From Streptomyces chattanoogensis (GTDB lineage Bacteria > Actinomycetota > Actinomycetes > Streptomycetales > Streptomycetaceae): a stretch of 64,000 nucleotides of DNA. Below the pieces are notes generated by a model. The model ran no database searches, was not told where the DNA came from, and saw only the letters and a program-made list of their open reading frames with translations. Numbering within the stretch: the first letter of the stretch is position 1; every line of letters starts with the position of its first letter. The position numbers and the translations under genes are program-made. The stretch covers positions 57,262 through 121,261 of the forward strand of contig NZ_LGKG01000113.1 of NCBI RefSeq assembly GCF_001294335.1. Direction: 5' to 3'. Of this stretch, positions 16,683-24,899 are shown one piece after another.

Positions 16683-18266
16683 ATGACCGACGCCCTCCCC
16701 TCCCCGTCCTCGTCTCCGATACCGGCCGAAGGCGCCGGCGTCGAGCTGACCGCCGATGTCTGTCCTTCCGGCAGCCGCTACGCCAATGAGGACCTGCGTC
16801 CCGTCCCGCTCGCCGAACGCCGCTGGACCACATACAACTTCGTCGCCCTGTGGATCGGCATGGCCCACTGCATCCCGTCCTGGACCCTGGCCTCCGGGCT
16901 GGTCGCGCTCGGCATGGACTGGAAGCAGGCGGTCCTCACGATCGCCCTCGCCAATGTGATCGTGCTGCTGCCGATGCTGCTCACGGGCCATGCCGGACCG
17001 AAGTACGGCATACCCTTCCCGGTCCTGGCCCGGGCTTCGTTCGGCATCCGCGGCGCGAACCTGCCCGCCATGGTGCGGGCCGCGGTGGCCTGCTGCTGGT
17101 TCGGCATCCAGACGTGGATCGGCGGCCAGGGCATCTTCGTACTGCTGGGGAAGATCTTCGGGGGGTGGGCCGACGCGGGGAAGATCGGCGGCTACCCGTG
17201 GACGCTCTGGCTGTGCTTCGTCATCTTCTGGGCGCTCGAACTGGCCGTCATCCACCGGGGGATGGACACCCTGCGCCGCTTCGAGAACTGGGCGGCGCCG
17301 TTCGTGCTCGTCGGCGCCGTCGTGCTGCTGGTCTGGATCGCGAACAAGGCGGGCGGCTTCGGCCCGTTGCTGCACGAGCCGTCGAAGGTGGGGTGGGGTG
17401 CGGACTTCTGGAAGGTGTTCTTCCCGGGGCTCATGGGCATGATCGGCTTCTGGTCGACCTTGTCGTTGAACATTCCTGACTTCACCCGCTTCGGGAAGGG
17501 CCAGCGGGCGCAGGTCTGGGGCCAGACCCTCGGCCTGCCGACCACCATGACCGCCTTCGCCCTCATGTCGGTGCTGGTGACGGCCGGTTCGGAGAAGGTG
17601 TACGGGGCGGCGATCTGGGACCCGGTCGAGCTGGCAGGCAAGACGGACAACGTGTTCGGCCTGCTCTTCGCACTCGTCACCGTCTTCGTGGCGACGATCT
17701 CCGTGAACATCGCGGCCAACGTCGTCTCCCCTGCCTACGACCTTGCGAATCTCGCGCCGAAGGTCATCACCTTCCGTACCGGCGCGATCATCACGGGCAT
17801 CGTCGGTGTGCTGGTCATGCCATGGAAGCTGACGTCCACGCCCGAGCTGTACATCTTCACGTGGCTCGGCGTCGTCGGCGGGCTGCTCGGCACGGTGGCC
17901 GGGATCCTGATCGCCGACTACTGGATCATCCGGCGGACCGTGCTGCACCTCGCCGACCTGTACGTGGCGGAGGGAAGGTACTGGTACGGCGGTGGGTGGA
18001 ACTGGCGCGCCGTCGTCGCGTTCGCGGCCGGGGGTGTGCTGGCCGTCGGCGGGTCCTACTCGACGCTCGACGCGAAGGGGAACAAGGCCGGGCCGTTCCC
18101 GGCCGACGGACTGATCCCGTCCCTCAAACCGCTCGCGGACTACGGGTGGGCCGTCGGGCTCGGGGTGTCGCTCATCGTCTATGCGGCTCTGATGGCAGCA
18201 GAGCGGCAGAGGGGATCCGCCGGGCACGTGACTGCGGCGGATTCTCACGCACCGGACGGCGGGTGA
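16683..18266 (+). CDS. NCS1-family nucleobase/hydantoin:cation symporter
   Basis: The 527-residue inner-membrane importer has twelve predicted helices. It resembles Mhp1 and PucI: the N-terminal NEDLRPVPLAERRWTTYNF, the PFPVLARASFGIRGAN loop, and CCWFGIQTWIGG, which contains the Trp-Phe-Gly-x-Gln-Thr-Trp substrate-site motif. Sodium- or proton-coupled uptake of uracil, thymine, hydantoin or allantoin is expected. The ATG at 16683 is preceded by a 148-bp leader. Its place at the end of the catabolic locus makes it the likely uptake system for the substrate ring. Which nucleobase it prefers cannot be read from sequence. Confidence 0.88.
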   Translation: MTDALPSPSSSPIPAEGAGVELTADVCPSGSRYANEDLRPVPLAERRWTTYNFVALWIGMAHCIPSWTLASGLVALGMDWKQAVLTIALANVIVLLPMLLTGHAGPKYGIPFPVLARASFGIRGANLPAMVRAAVACCWFGIQTWIGGQGIFVLLGKIFGGWADAGKIGGYPWTLWLCFVIFWALELAVIHRGMDTLRRFENWAAPFVLVGAVVLLVWIANKAGGFGPLLHEPSKVGWGADFWKVFFPGLMGMIGFWSTLSLNIPDFTRFGKGQRAQVWGQTLGLPTTMTAFALMSVLVTAGSEKVYGAAIWDPVELAGKTDNVFGLLFALVTVFVATISVNIAANVVSPAYDLANLAPKVITFRTGAIITGIVGVLVMPWKLTSTPELYIFTWLGVVGGLLGTVAGILIADYWIIRRTVLHLADLYVAEGRYWYGGGWNWRAVVAFAAGGVLAVGGSYSTLDAKGNKAGPFPADGLIPSLKPLADYGWAVGLGVSLIVYAALMAAERQRGSAGHVTAADSHAPDGG

Positions 18267-18310
18267 CCACGTCGAAGGTTCGGCCGGCCGTGGCCTCGCG
18301 CGCTGACCGC

Positions 18311-19120
18311 TCAGGTCTGCCGCAGTGTCGCGGTGGCGATCTCCAGGAAGTCGCGTAGCAGCTTCTCGTGCCGGTCCGCCGCAACGGCCAGGCAGCTCTC
18401 GATCCCTGGGGCGTCTGTGACGGGGAGGTGGGCGAGGTCGGGGCGGGAGTAGGACCGCGCGACGCTCAGCGGGATGAGCGCGATGCCGTGCCCGGAGGCG
18501 ATGAGCTCGAACTTCTCTTCAAGCGTCGACGTCCGCCGCTTTGGTATGTCGAGCATCCGCTCGCCGTCGAGGTCCGCGGAGGTGAGTTCCTGACGGCATG
18601 CCAGCGGGTGTGCCGCGGGCATGCAGGCGACCCTGGGCTCGTGGCCGATGGGAATGATGCGCAAGCCCGCGTCGTCGAACGGCCGCCGCAGGTAACCGAC
18701 CTGGGCACGGCCGTCCCGGAGCGGCCGGTCCTGCTCCCACCAGCGTGCCGGGACGACGTCGGTCTCGACGTCCGGGTGGCGCGAGGCGAACGCCCGGATC
18801 GCATCCGACACATGGAGCCCGGGGGAGAAGGCGACCACGAGCCGTTGGACGCCCTGACCGACGTCGTGCACGCGCCCCACCGCCGCGGTGACCGACGGGA
18901 GGATCTGCTGCGCCTCCTCGTAGAGCTGTTTCCCGGCGGCGGTCAGCTCCACGCTGCGGGTGCTCCGCACGAACAGCGTGCACCCCAACTCCTGTTCCAG
19001 GGACCTGATCTGACGGCTGAGAACCGGCTGGGTGATGTAGAGCTGCTTCGCCGCGCGGCCGAAATGCCGGTGCTCGGCCACCGTGGCGAAGTAGCGGAGC
19101 TTGCGCAGATCGAGATCCAT
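18311..19120 (-). CDS. LysR-family transcriptional regulator (short)
   Basis: The 269-residue protein is shorter than the usual 290-330 residues. The winged HTH is at 1-62 (LRKLRYFATVAEHRHFGRAA, QPVLSRQIRSLEQELGC). An effector-binding domain follows, with FSPGLHVSDAIRAFASRHPD and GHGIALIPLSVAR. It is divergent from the NmrA-SDR gene pair, whose start is 68 bp away, so it most likely regulates them. It converges with the NCS1 permease gene (44-bp gap). Regulation of the pyrimidine locus is possible but less supported. The inducer is unknown. Confidence 0.87.
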   Translation of the reverse strand: MDLDLRKLRYFATVAEHRHFGRAAKQLYITQPVLSRQIRSLEQELGCTLFVRSTRSVELTAAGKQLYEEAQQILPSVTAAVGRVHDVGQGVQRLVVAFSPGLHVSDAIRAFASRHPDVETDVVPARWWEQDRPLRDGRAQVGYLRRPFDDAGLRIIPIGHEPRVACMPAAHPLACRQELTSADLDGERMLDIPKRRTSTLEEKFELIASGHGIALIPLSVARSYSRPDLAHLPVTDAPGIESCLAVAADRHEKLLRDFLEIATATLRQT

Positions 19121-19187
19121 GCCCTGAAGGTATCAATTGCCGGAAAGGGTATTGGACGCCGCGGATGGCCGCCCCAAGACTTGACGC

Positions 19188-20084
19188 ATGATCGTCATTA
19201 CCGCTCCCACCGGCCAGATCGGCAGCCGGCTCCTGGAGATCCTCCTCGGCGAGAGCCACACACGCGGCGAAGAGCTGCGCGTCATCGTGCGTGACCCCGG
19301 GAGACTTCCCGGCGCGGTCCGCGCGCGCGTCGACGTCGTCACCGGCTCGCACGGCGACGCGGAGGTCGTCGACCGGGCCTTCGCCGGTGCGGACGCCGTC
19401 TTCTGGCTGGTCCCCCCGAACCCGCAGGCGCCGAGCCTGGACGCCATGTACTCCGGGTTCACCGGCGCCGCCGCGAAGGCGTTCACGACCCACGGAGTCG
19501 GACACGTCGTCGGCGTCTCGGCGCTCGGCCGGGGCACCCCCGTCGCCGGCCGCGCCGGGCACGTGACGGCGTCGCTGGCCATGGACGACCTCATCGCGAG
19601 CACGGGCGTGGCCTACCGGGCGCTCGCCAACCCGACGTTCATCGACAACCTGCTGTGGCAGGCGGCTTCGATCCGCGACGACGGCGTGTTCACCGGCACC
19701 GTCACCGCCGACCGCAAGGCACCGACGGCCGCCACCCGGGACATCGCCGCGGCCGCCGCCGGCCTGCTGCTCGACCGCTCGTGGACGGGGACGGGCGAGG
19801 TCCCGGTGCTGGGCCCCGAGGACCTTTCGCCGAACGACCTGGCGCGCATCATGTCCGAGGTGCTCGGCCGCCCGATCCGCTACGAGCGGCAGACGCTCGA
19901 CGCATTCCGCACCTCACTGGCCGGACACGGCATCGGGGACGCGCTCGTGCAGGGCTACCTCGACATGATGCGGGCCAAGGACGAGGGCCTCGACGACGGG
20001 GTGCGGCGCACTCCGGGGACCGCGAGCCCGACGACCTTCCGCGCGTGGTGTGAGCAGGTCCTCAAGCCGGCGGTCCAGGCGTGA
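19188..20084 (+). CDS. NmrA-like NAD(P)-binding protein
   Basis: The 298-residue atypical short-chain dehydrogenase has Rossmann start IVITAPTGQIGSRLLEILLG (the GxxGxxG variant) and the strand VVGVSALGRG, where the usual SDR Tyr-x-x-x-Lys is not evident. Family members act as NADPH sensors or as quinone/azo reductases. The C-terminal part (VPVLGPEDLSPNDLARIMSEVLGRPI) is the typical NmrA substrate lobe. It opens a two-gene unit with the SDR gene, overlapping it by four bases, and is divergent from the LysR gene. Confidence 0.82.
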   Translation: MIVITAPTGQIGSRLLEILLGESHTRGEELRVIVRDPGRLPGAVRARVDVVTGSHGDAEVVDRAFAGADAVFWLVPPNPQAPSLDAMYSGFTGAAAKAFTTHGVGHVVGVSALGRGTPVAGRAGHVTASLAMDDLIASTGVAYRALANPTFIDNLLWQAASIRDDGVFTGTVTADRKAPTAATRDIAAAAAGLLLDRSWTGTGEVPVLGPEDLSPNDLARIMSEVLGRPIRYERQTLDAFRTSLAGHGIGDALVQGYLDMMRAKDEGLDDGVRRTPGTASPTTFRAWCEQVLKPAVQA

Positions 20085-20770
20085 GCGCCGGGACCGCCCT
20101 CATCGTCGGGGCGTCCCGGTCCCTCGGGCTCGGTCTGGCCACCGCGTACGCGCAGCGGGGTTGGGACGTCATCGGGACGGTCCGGGGCGATCGGCGCACC
20201 GGCCTGCACGACCTGGCCGAGGCATCGGACGGCCGCGTCACCGTCGAGTCGCTGGACATGACGGAGCCGGAGGAGATCGCCGCGCTGCGCGAACGCCTGG
20301 CGGAGCGCACCCTCGACCTGCTGTTCGTCAACGCCGCCATCACGCGGGGCAACATTCCCGTCGGCGAGGTCCCGACGGAGATGTTCGCCGAGGTCATGGT
20401 CACCAATGCGCTCAGCCCGATGCGCGTGGTCGAGTCCTTCCGCTCGCTGGTCGCGCCGACCGGGACCATCGGCGTCATGTCCTCGCGCCAAGGCAGCCTC
20501 GGCCTGAACACCAACGGCGGTCACGACGTCTACCGCGCCAGCAAGTCCGCCCTGAACCAGCTGATGCGCAGCTACGCCGCCCGGTACGCCGACGCCACGC
20601 ACACCCTGCTGCTCATCTGCCCCGGCCACGTCCGCACCGAACTCGGCGGACCGGACGCACCTCTGACCATCGGCCAGTCCGTCCCGGGCGTCGTGGACAC
20701 GATCGACCGCCACGGCGGCGAACCGGGCCTGAAATTCCTCAACTACCAGGATCAGCCGGTGCCCTGGTAG
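20081..20770 (+). CDS. Short-chain dehydrogenase/reductase
   Basis: The 229-residue classical SDR has the cofactor motif TALIVGASRSLGLGLA (residues 4-19), VNAAI for adenine-ring stabilisation, the catalytic Ser in VMSSRQGS, and Tyr-x-x-x-Lys as YRASKSALNQL near residue 150. The acidic residue after strand 2 is replaced by VRGDRR, which suggests NADPH preference. The GTG start overlaps the NmrA-like gene stop, so the two are translationally coupled. It is followed by a strong intrinsic terminator at 20839-20870. Substrate unknown. Confidence 0.87.
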   Translation: MSAGTALIVGASRSLGLGLATAYAQRGWDVIGTVRGDRRTGLHDLAEASDGRVTVESLDMTEPEEIAALRERLAERTLDLLFVNAAITRGNIPVGEVPTEMFAEVMVTNALSPMRVVESFRSLVAPTGTIGVMSSRQGSLGLNTNGGHDVYRASKSALNQLMRSYAARYADATHTLLLICPGHVRTELGGPDAPLTIGQSVPGVVDTIDRHGGEPGLKFLNYQDQPVPW

Positions 20771-20838
20771 AGGCCCGGCTCACCGCCCTGCGCTGCTTCA
20801 CCTGGTGAATCGGGCGAACGTTGCCTGATGCGGCACCA

Positions 20839-20870
20839 GGGCCTTCCTCCGACGGGTCGGAGGAAGGCCC
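20839..20870 (+). terminator. Strong intrinsic terminator
   Basis: A perfect stem of at least 13 bp (GGGCCTTCCTCCG with its complement CGGAGGAAGGCCC) on a six-base loop sits 69 bp after the SDR stop. It is followed by TCGCTCGTGCT. It ends the NmrA-SDR transcript and may also stop readthrough from the degraded gene on the other strand. Confidence 0.85.
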
Positions 20871-20928
20871 TCGCTCGTGCTGCACCCCGTCGAGGGAAGG
20901 GGGTGTCGGGGAACTGGGCCGCGAACAC

Positions 20929-21339
20929 CTAGTCCCGTCGGCGGAAGCCGCTTTGGGAACCGGTGAGCCGAAGCCGCTGGACCATGCCGGCCAGGGGGTG
21001 CGGGGTGGTCCGTGGGTCCAGGAACGCGAACGGCTCGATGCCGATGCCGTCGGCCGAGGCGCCCTCGATGTACCACTGGCGCTGGGCGTCGGTGGTCAGG
21101 CTCCACGCGGAGTCTCCGTCGCCGGGCAGGAACGCGTCCACGTAGTCCACCGAGTCGATCCGCTCAGGGACCCGGTCGGCGGCTCCCCTGACGACCATTC
21201 CGGCATCGCCGATACCGGACAGGGTCACGCAGTGGGCCGCGTGCCCGTGCCGCCGCAGCTCTTTCGCAAGCGGCTCGAAGTACCAACCGCCGTGGCAGGC
21301 ACCCGGGATGAGTGTGAAGGTGATCACGCTCCCCATCAT
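20929..21339 (-). pseudogene. Internally deleted alpha/beta hydrolase lacking the nucleophile
   Basis: Only 136 codons remain where this family usually has about 230. The start (VITFTLIPGACHGGWYFEPL) and the later part (AADRVPERIDSVDYVDAFLPG, DAQRQWYIEG, DPRTTPHPL) are well conserved. The region between strand 2 and the strand-5/helix-C turn is missing. The sequence jumps from HCVTLSGIG straight to DAGMVVRGAAD, so the Gly-x-Ser-x-Gly nucleophile elbow is gone and the reading frame is kept. The C-terminus stops short, without the catalytic His segment. It cannot be an active serine esterase and is most likely a pseudogene. Confidence 0.75.
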
Positions 21340-21478
21340 CTCGCGGGCGGTACTTGCCTGAGGGGGAAACTGCCGCCCTCATCCCGCCGGCCATGTCTGT
21401 GGGGCGAGTGAGGCTTTCGGAACCCGGCTGGCGCATTCCCACGTGGGATACGGCTTGAAGGTGTACAACCTCGCCGCA

Positions 21479-21496
21479 GAGTGACGGGCGTCACTC
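21479..21496. promoter_or_regulatory. 18-bp palindrome with GTGACG/CGTCAC core
   Basis: GAGTGACG-GG-CGTCACTC is a perfect inverted repeat upstream of both the deleted hydrolase (start 21339, minus) and the FAD gene (start 21974, plus). It shares GTGACG-NN-CGTCAC with the site at 61-82. The rest of the 634-base stretch 21340-21973 shows no convincing gene. Confidence 0.45.
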
Positions 21497-21973
21497 GACC
21501 CCGTGAAGCGATTCGCCGTTTTTGCTCCATGAGTGTCATCCGCGGGGCTTGTGGGCGGTTGGGGGTGCGCTTACCTTCTTGCGCACAAGTTCTTCATAGA
21601 ACCTTCACGATTGTGGGCGGGGGGACGATGGTGATGTCCGTCTGGGTGCGTCGAAGCGGCTTATGTCGCGTGATGTCGGCGGGGATGGGCGGGTTCGTGG
21701 CCGCAGGCGTAAGCGACCTCCCTGCATGGTGAGTTGGCCGATCTCGCGGCTACTCCTGACCGCAGGCTTCAAGCCCGGCACTCCCTGCGCCCAGTTCGGA
21801 GACCGCCGCTGGGGACTGAGCGCGGCGGGCAAGGGTTCGCACGTCGATGTACCCCTGCTCGCCGGCTCCGGCCACCCACGTCATGAGGCCCCCACCTCAA
21901 CAACTCCCGTGGTTCTTCCGCGAGGTGGAGCCACCGAGACCAGGCATGCCCTGACGAGTCCAAAGGAGAGAAC

Positions 21974-23536
21974 GTGATTTCCGCGCAGTCCACAGTGCCC
22001 TGTCCTGCACCAGCCGGAAGCGCCCCGCATCAGCGGCGGCGGATCGCCGTGATCGGTGGCGGCGCTTCGGCTACGGCGTTCCTGGTCGCCCTCGTGAAGC
22101 AGATCTCGGCCGAGTCCGTTGTGGAAGCTCCCGACGTCGTGGTGTTCGAACCGGACGGGCCGTGCGGGCCGGGCTTCGCCTACCGGGACGACACCGACAG
22201 CGCTCTGCTCAACCGGCCGGTCTCCGCGATGTCGGTGGACTACGGGGACCGCGGTCACTTCCGGCGTTGGCTCGGGCAGCACGGGCCGGCGACCGCCCGC
22301 ACCGATGCCGGAAGCGCCCTGTTCGCACCGCGATCGAGTTTCGGCAGATATCTGGCAGACGTGTTCGCCACGGCCTGCCGTGACTTAGGCAACCTCGGCG
22401 GTTCCGTGGAGGTCGTCCGAGAGCCGGTGCGCGAGGTGCAGCCCACCGCGGAACGGTGCGCGGTCGGTCCCGAGAGGTCCGCCCCGCGCTGGGTGGATGA
22501 CGTGATCCTTTGCCTGGGATCGCTGCCCGCACGTGACGTGTACCGGCTGTCCGGCGCGCCGGGCTACCTCCACCAGCCCTATCCCGTGCAGCAGAGTGCG
22601 CATGCCGTACCGCACGGCGGTGAGGTGCTGGTGCTCGGCTCCGGACTGACGGCGATCGACGTGGCCCTGGAGCTGGGGCGCAGAACGGACGGAGTGCGCG
22701 TCACACTTGGCTCGCGCAGCGGTGCGTTGCCGGATGTGCGCTGCGACCTCGGGGCGGGCGACTGCGCCCGGGAACTCGTCGAGGACGTCCGGCGCATGCT
22801 CGCCCAGCGGGAGACCATCAGCCTGAAAGACCTTGCCGGGCTTCTCGACGGAGAGCTGTCGCGCCGGGGTACGACCCTGCGGGAAGCGCTTCGCCCCTTC
22901 CTGGCCCGGACCGGCGGCGACGAGCTGCTTCGCACCCGGCTCGGCGAACCAGGCCCCGCGGCTGCCGTACAGCGCTGCATCGTCGCGCTGACCCCCTGGT
23001 ACTCGCGGCTCTGGAGAGCCCTGGACCCGGCGAGCGGCAAGGCGTTCACGCGGCACTACAGCCGGGTCTTCACCTGCCTGCGAAGTCCGATGCCTCCCGT
23101 CAACGCCCGGCGGCTGCTGGCACTGGCCGACTCCGGAAGACTCTCGTTCCGCGCCGGCATCCTCGACGTCCGCGCCGAAGACCGCCACTTCCGGGCGCTC
23201 TACCGCGGCGGACAGGAACGGCGCTACGACGTGGTGGTCAACGCGACGGGACGGGGCATCGACGTGAGCGCCGCCCGCCCCGGCACCCTGGTCGAGACGC
23301 TCACCCGCAGCGGATTCGCCCGCCCGCACCCGCTCGGCGGACTGGACGTCGACCCCGACACCAACGAGGTGCTCGATGCCTGCGGGGTGCCGATCCCCCG
23401 GTTGCACATCGTCGGAGACCTCTCGTCCGGCGTGCACTTCCACACCAGCTCGATGGAGTACGCGGCCACCCAGGCGGGCCGGGTCGCGGAGCGGGTCGCC
23501 TCCCGTCTTCCCACCCGCGCCGGAGTGCTGCTGTGA
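21974..23536 (+). CDS. FAD/NAD(P)-binding oxidoreductase-like protein
   Basis: The 520-residue protein has two dinucleotide-binding motifs: RRIAVIGGGASATAFLVAL near residue 25 (FAD) and VLVLGSGLTAIDVALELG near residue 220 (NADP). The FAD-loop region PDGPCGPGFAYRDDTDSALL resembles the FAD-NAD(P)-binding family related to N-hydroxylating monooxygenases. Conserved VVNATGRGID and PRLHIVGDLSSGVHFHTSS sit near the C-terminus. The GTG start at 21974 follows AAGGAGAG. The stop overlaps the start of the MFS gene, so the two form a coupled pair. A tailoring or detoxifying redox role with an exporter partner is likely; the substrate is unknown. Confidence 0.8.
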   Translation: MISAQSTVPCPAPAGSAPHQRRRIAVIGGGASATAFLVALVKQISAESVVEAPDVVVFEPDGPCGPGFAYRDDTDSALLNRPVSAMSVDYGDRGHFRRWLGQHGPATARTDAGSALFAPRSSFGRYLADVFATACRDLGNLGGSVEVVREPVREVQPTAERCAVGPERSAPRWVDDVILCLGSLPARDVYRLSGAPGYLHQPYPVQQSAHAVPHGGEVLVLGSGLTAIDVALELGRRTDGVRVTLGSRSGALPDVRCDLGAGDCARELVEDVRRMLAQRETISLKDLAGLLDGELSRRGTTLREALRPFLARTGGDELLRTRLGEPGPAAAVQRCIVALTPWYSRLWRALDPASGKAFTRHYSRVFTCLRSPMPPVNARRLLALADSGRLSFRAGILDVRAEDRHFRALYRGGQERRYDVVVNATGRGIDVSAARPGTLVETLTRSGFARPHPLGGLDVDPDTNEVLDACGVPIPRLHIVGDLSSGVHFHTSSMEYAATQAGRVAERVASRLPTRAGVLL

Positions 23537-24792
23537 ACCCCGATGCGGTCCCCGACCGGTCCACCCTGCGCACCTGTCTCATCCTGCTGGTCGTCGTGCC
23601 GCAGGCGACGCTGGCGGCGTTCGTACCCGCCGTGCCGCACATCGCCGGGGACCTCGCGACGTCGCCCGCGGCCATCGACCGCAGTCTCGTGCTGTACATG
23701 GCCGGGTACGCCCTGGCCATGGCCGCGGCCGGGATGCTGGCCGCGCGAACGGGTCCCCGCACGGTGCAGCTAGCTGCCTTGGTACTGCACATCGTGGCGT
23801 CGGTGGCGGTGGCGGCCGCGCCGGATGTCCGCACACTGACCGCCGCCCGGGTACTGCAGGCGTTCGGTGGCGGCGCAGGCACCGTCCTCGCCCGGGTCTA
23901 CGTGCAAGAAGCCCTTCCGGAACGCCAGAGGCTGGCGGCACTCACGGGGTTGTCCACAGCCATCGCCCTCACCCCCGCGCTCACACCCCCCGTCGTCGGG
24001 CTGCTGGTCGACCACCTGTCATGGAGGCCGATCATGCTGGGGCTCGGCCTGCTCAGCGCCGGTACGTTCCTCGTCGCCCGGCGCACCCTGCCCCATTCGG
24101 AGGCCCGGACCGCCGACAACGGACCAGGGCTGCGGCAGGTCCTCGCCAGGCCCCAGTACTGGTGGTTCACCGCAGCGATCTGCCTGGCGTGGTGCGTGTA
24201 CTTCACGTTCACCACCTTCTCCAGCCACACCCTCCAGGTGCGCCTCGGCACCACATCAACGGTCTTCAGTCTCCTCTACGCGCTCGTGGTCGCCGGATAC
24301 ATCGTGGGGAGCAGGACCGCCCGGAGAATGCATCAGCGCCACAGGCTGGAGCGGATACTGCTCGTCTCCGGCCTCGTGTCCCTGGCCGCGACGGCGGCAA
24401 TGACCCTGGGCGCGTACCTGTTCCCGCGCGAACCTCTCGTTCTCGTCGTGCCCATGGCCGTAGCGATGACAGGCATCGGCGCCGCCTTCCCCGTCTGCCA
24501 GGCCGGCATGCTGCGCTCGGTGGGAGCCAACGCCCGCAGTGCCTCCGGCCTGTTCTTCTTCCTGCAGATGACCAGCGGTGCCGCCTATACGGGTGTGCTG
24601 TCCTGGGCGGACCCGACCGAAAGCGTCGCGCTGAGCCTCGCGGTACTGGCCCCGGCTGCGGCGCTCGCCGTGTTGGTCACCGCCGTTCGCCCGCCACGGA
24701 ATATCCCAGGCAGCACGGCGTCCCGCCCGGCCCGCACCGGCGGGTCGGCATGGCCGCGGCGAGACTCCCACCGCTCGCCCGCCCAGAAGTGA
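23533..24792 (+). CDS. MFS transporter of the Bcr/CflA type
   Basis: The 419-residue protein has twelve predicted helices. The DHA1 hallmarks of Bcr/CflA drug exporters are visible: VVPQATLAAFVPAVPHIAGDL in the first helix, AARVLQAFGGGAGTVLARVYV (motif C/D region) and LTPALTPPVVGLLVDHLSWR. The GTG start overlaps the FAD gene stop by four bases. It presumably exports the product or substrate of that flavoprotein. The C-terminal 25 residues are a hydrophilic Arg/Pro/Ser tail. It converges with the Eis-like gene. Confidence 0.86.
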   Translation: MNPDAVPDRSTLRTCLILLVVVPQATLAAFVPAVPHIAGDLATSPAAIDRSLVLYMAGYALAMAAAGMLAARTGPRTVQLAALVLHIVASVAVAAAPDVRTLTAARVLQAFGGGAGTVLARVYVQEALPERQRLAALTGLSTAIALTPALTPPVVGLLVDHLSWRPIMLGLGLLSAGTFLVARRTLPHSEARTADNGPGLRQVLARPQYWWFTAAICLAWCVYFTFTTFSSHTLQVRLGTTSTVFSLLYALVVAGYIVGSRTARRMHQRHRLERILLVSGLVSLAATAAMTLGAYLFPREPLVLVVPMAVAMTGIGAAFPVCQAGMLRSVGANARSASGLFFFLQMTSGAAYTGVLSWADPTESVALSLAVLAPAAALAVLVTAVRPPRNIPGSTASRPARTGGSAWPRRDSHRSPAQK

Positions 24793-24794
24793 GC

Positions 24795-24825
24795 CTTGAA
24801 CGAGCCGCAGCACAACCGGCTCAAG
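24795..24825. terminator. Weak stem-loop between convergent genes
   Basis: GAGCCG/CGGCTC (24802-24807 and 24817-24822) with flanking CTT/AAG bases forms a bulged hairpin just past the MFS stop. No T-run; weak support. Confidence 0.3.
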
Positions 24826-24899
24826 CCCTGACCGCCCCGGGACCGGTCCAGTGGAAGACGGCGCCTGACGAGACGTGTGCAGGGTCGGCGAGCGCGCGG

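Noticed and set aside
21730..21835. One frame reads GELADLAATPDRRLQARHSL, loosely like the N-terminus of ISAs1-family transposases.
   Set aside because: Only about 20 residues look alike, no start, catalytic DDE region or terminal repeats are seen, so a mobile-element relic is not claimed.
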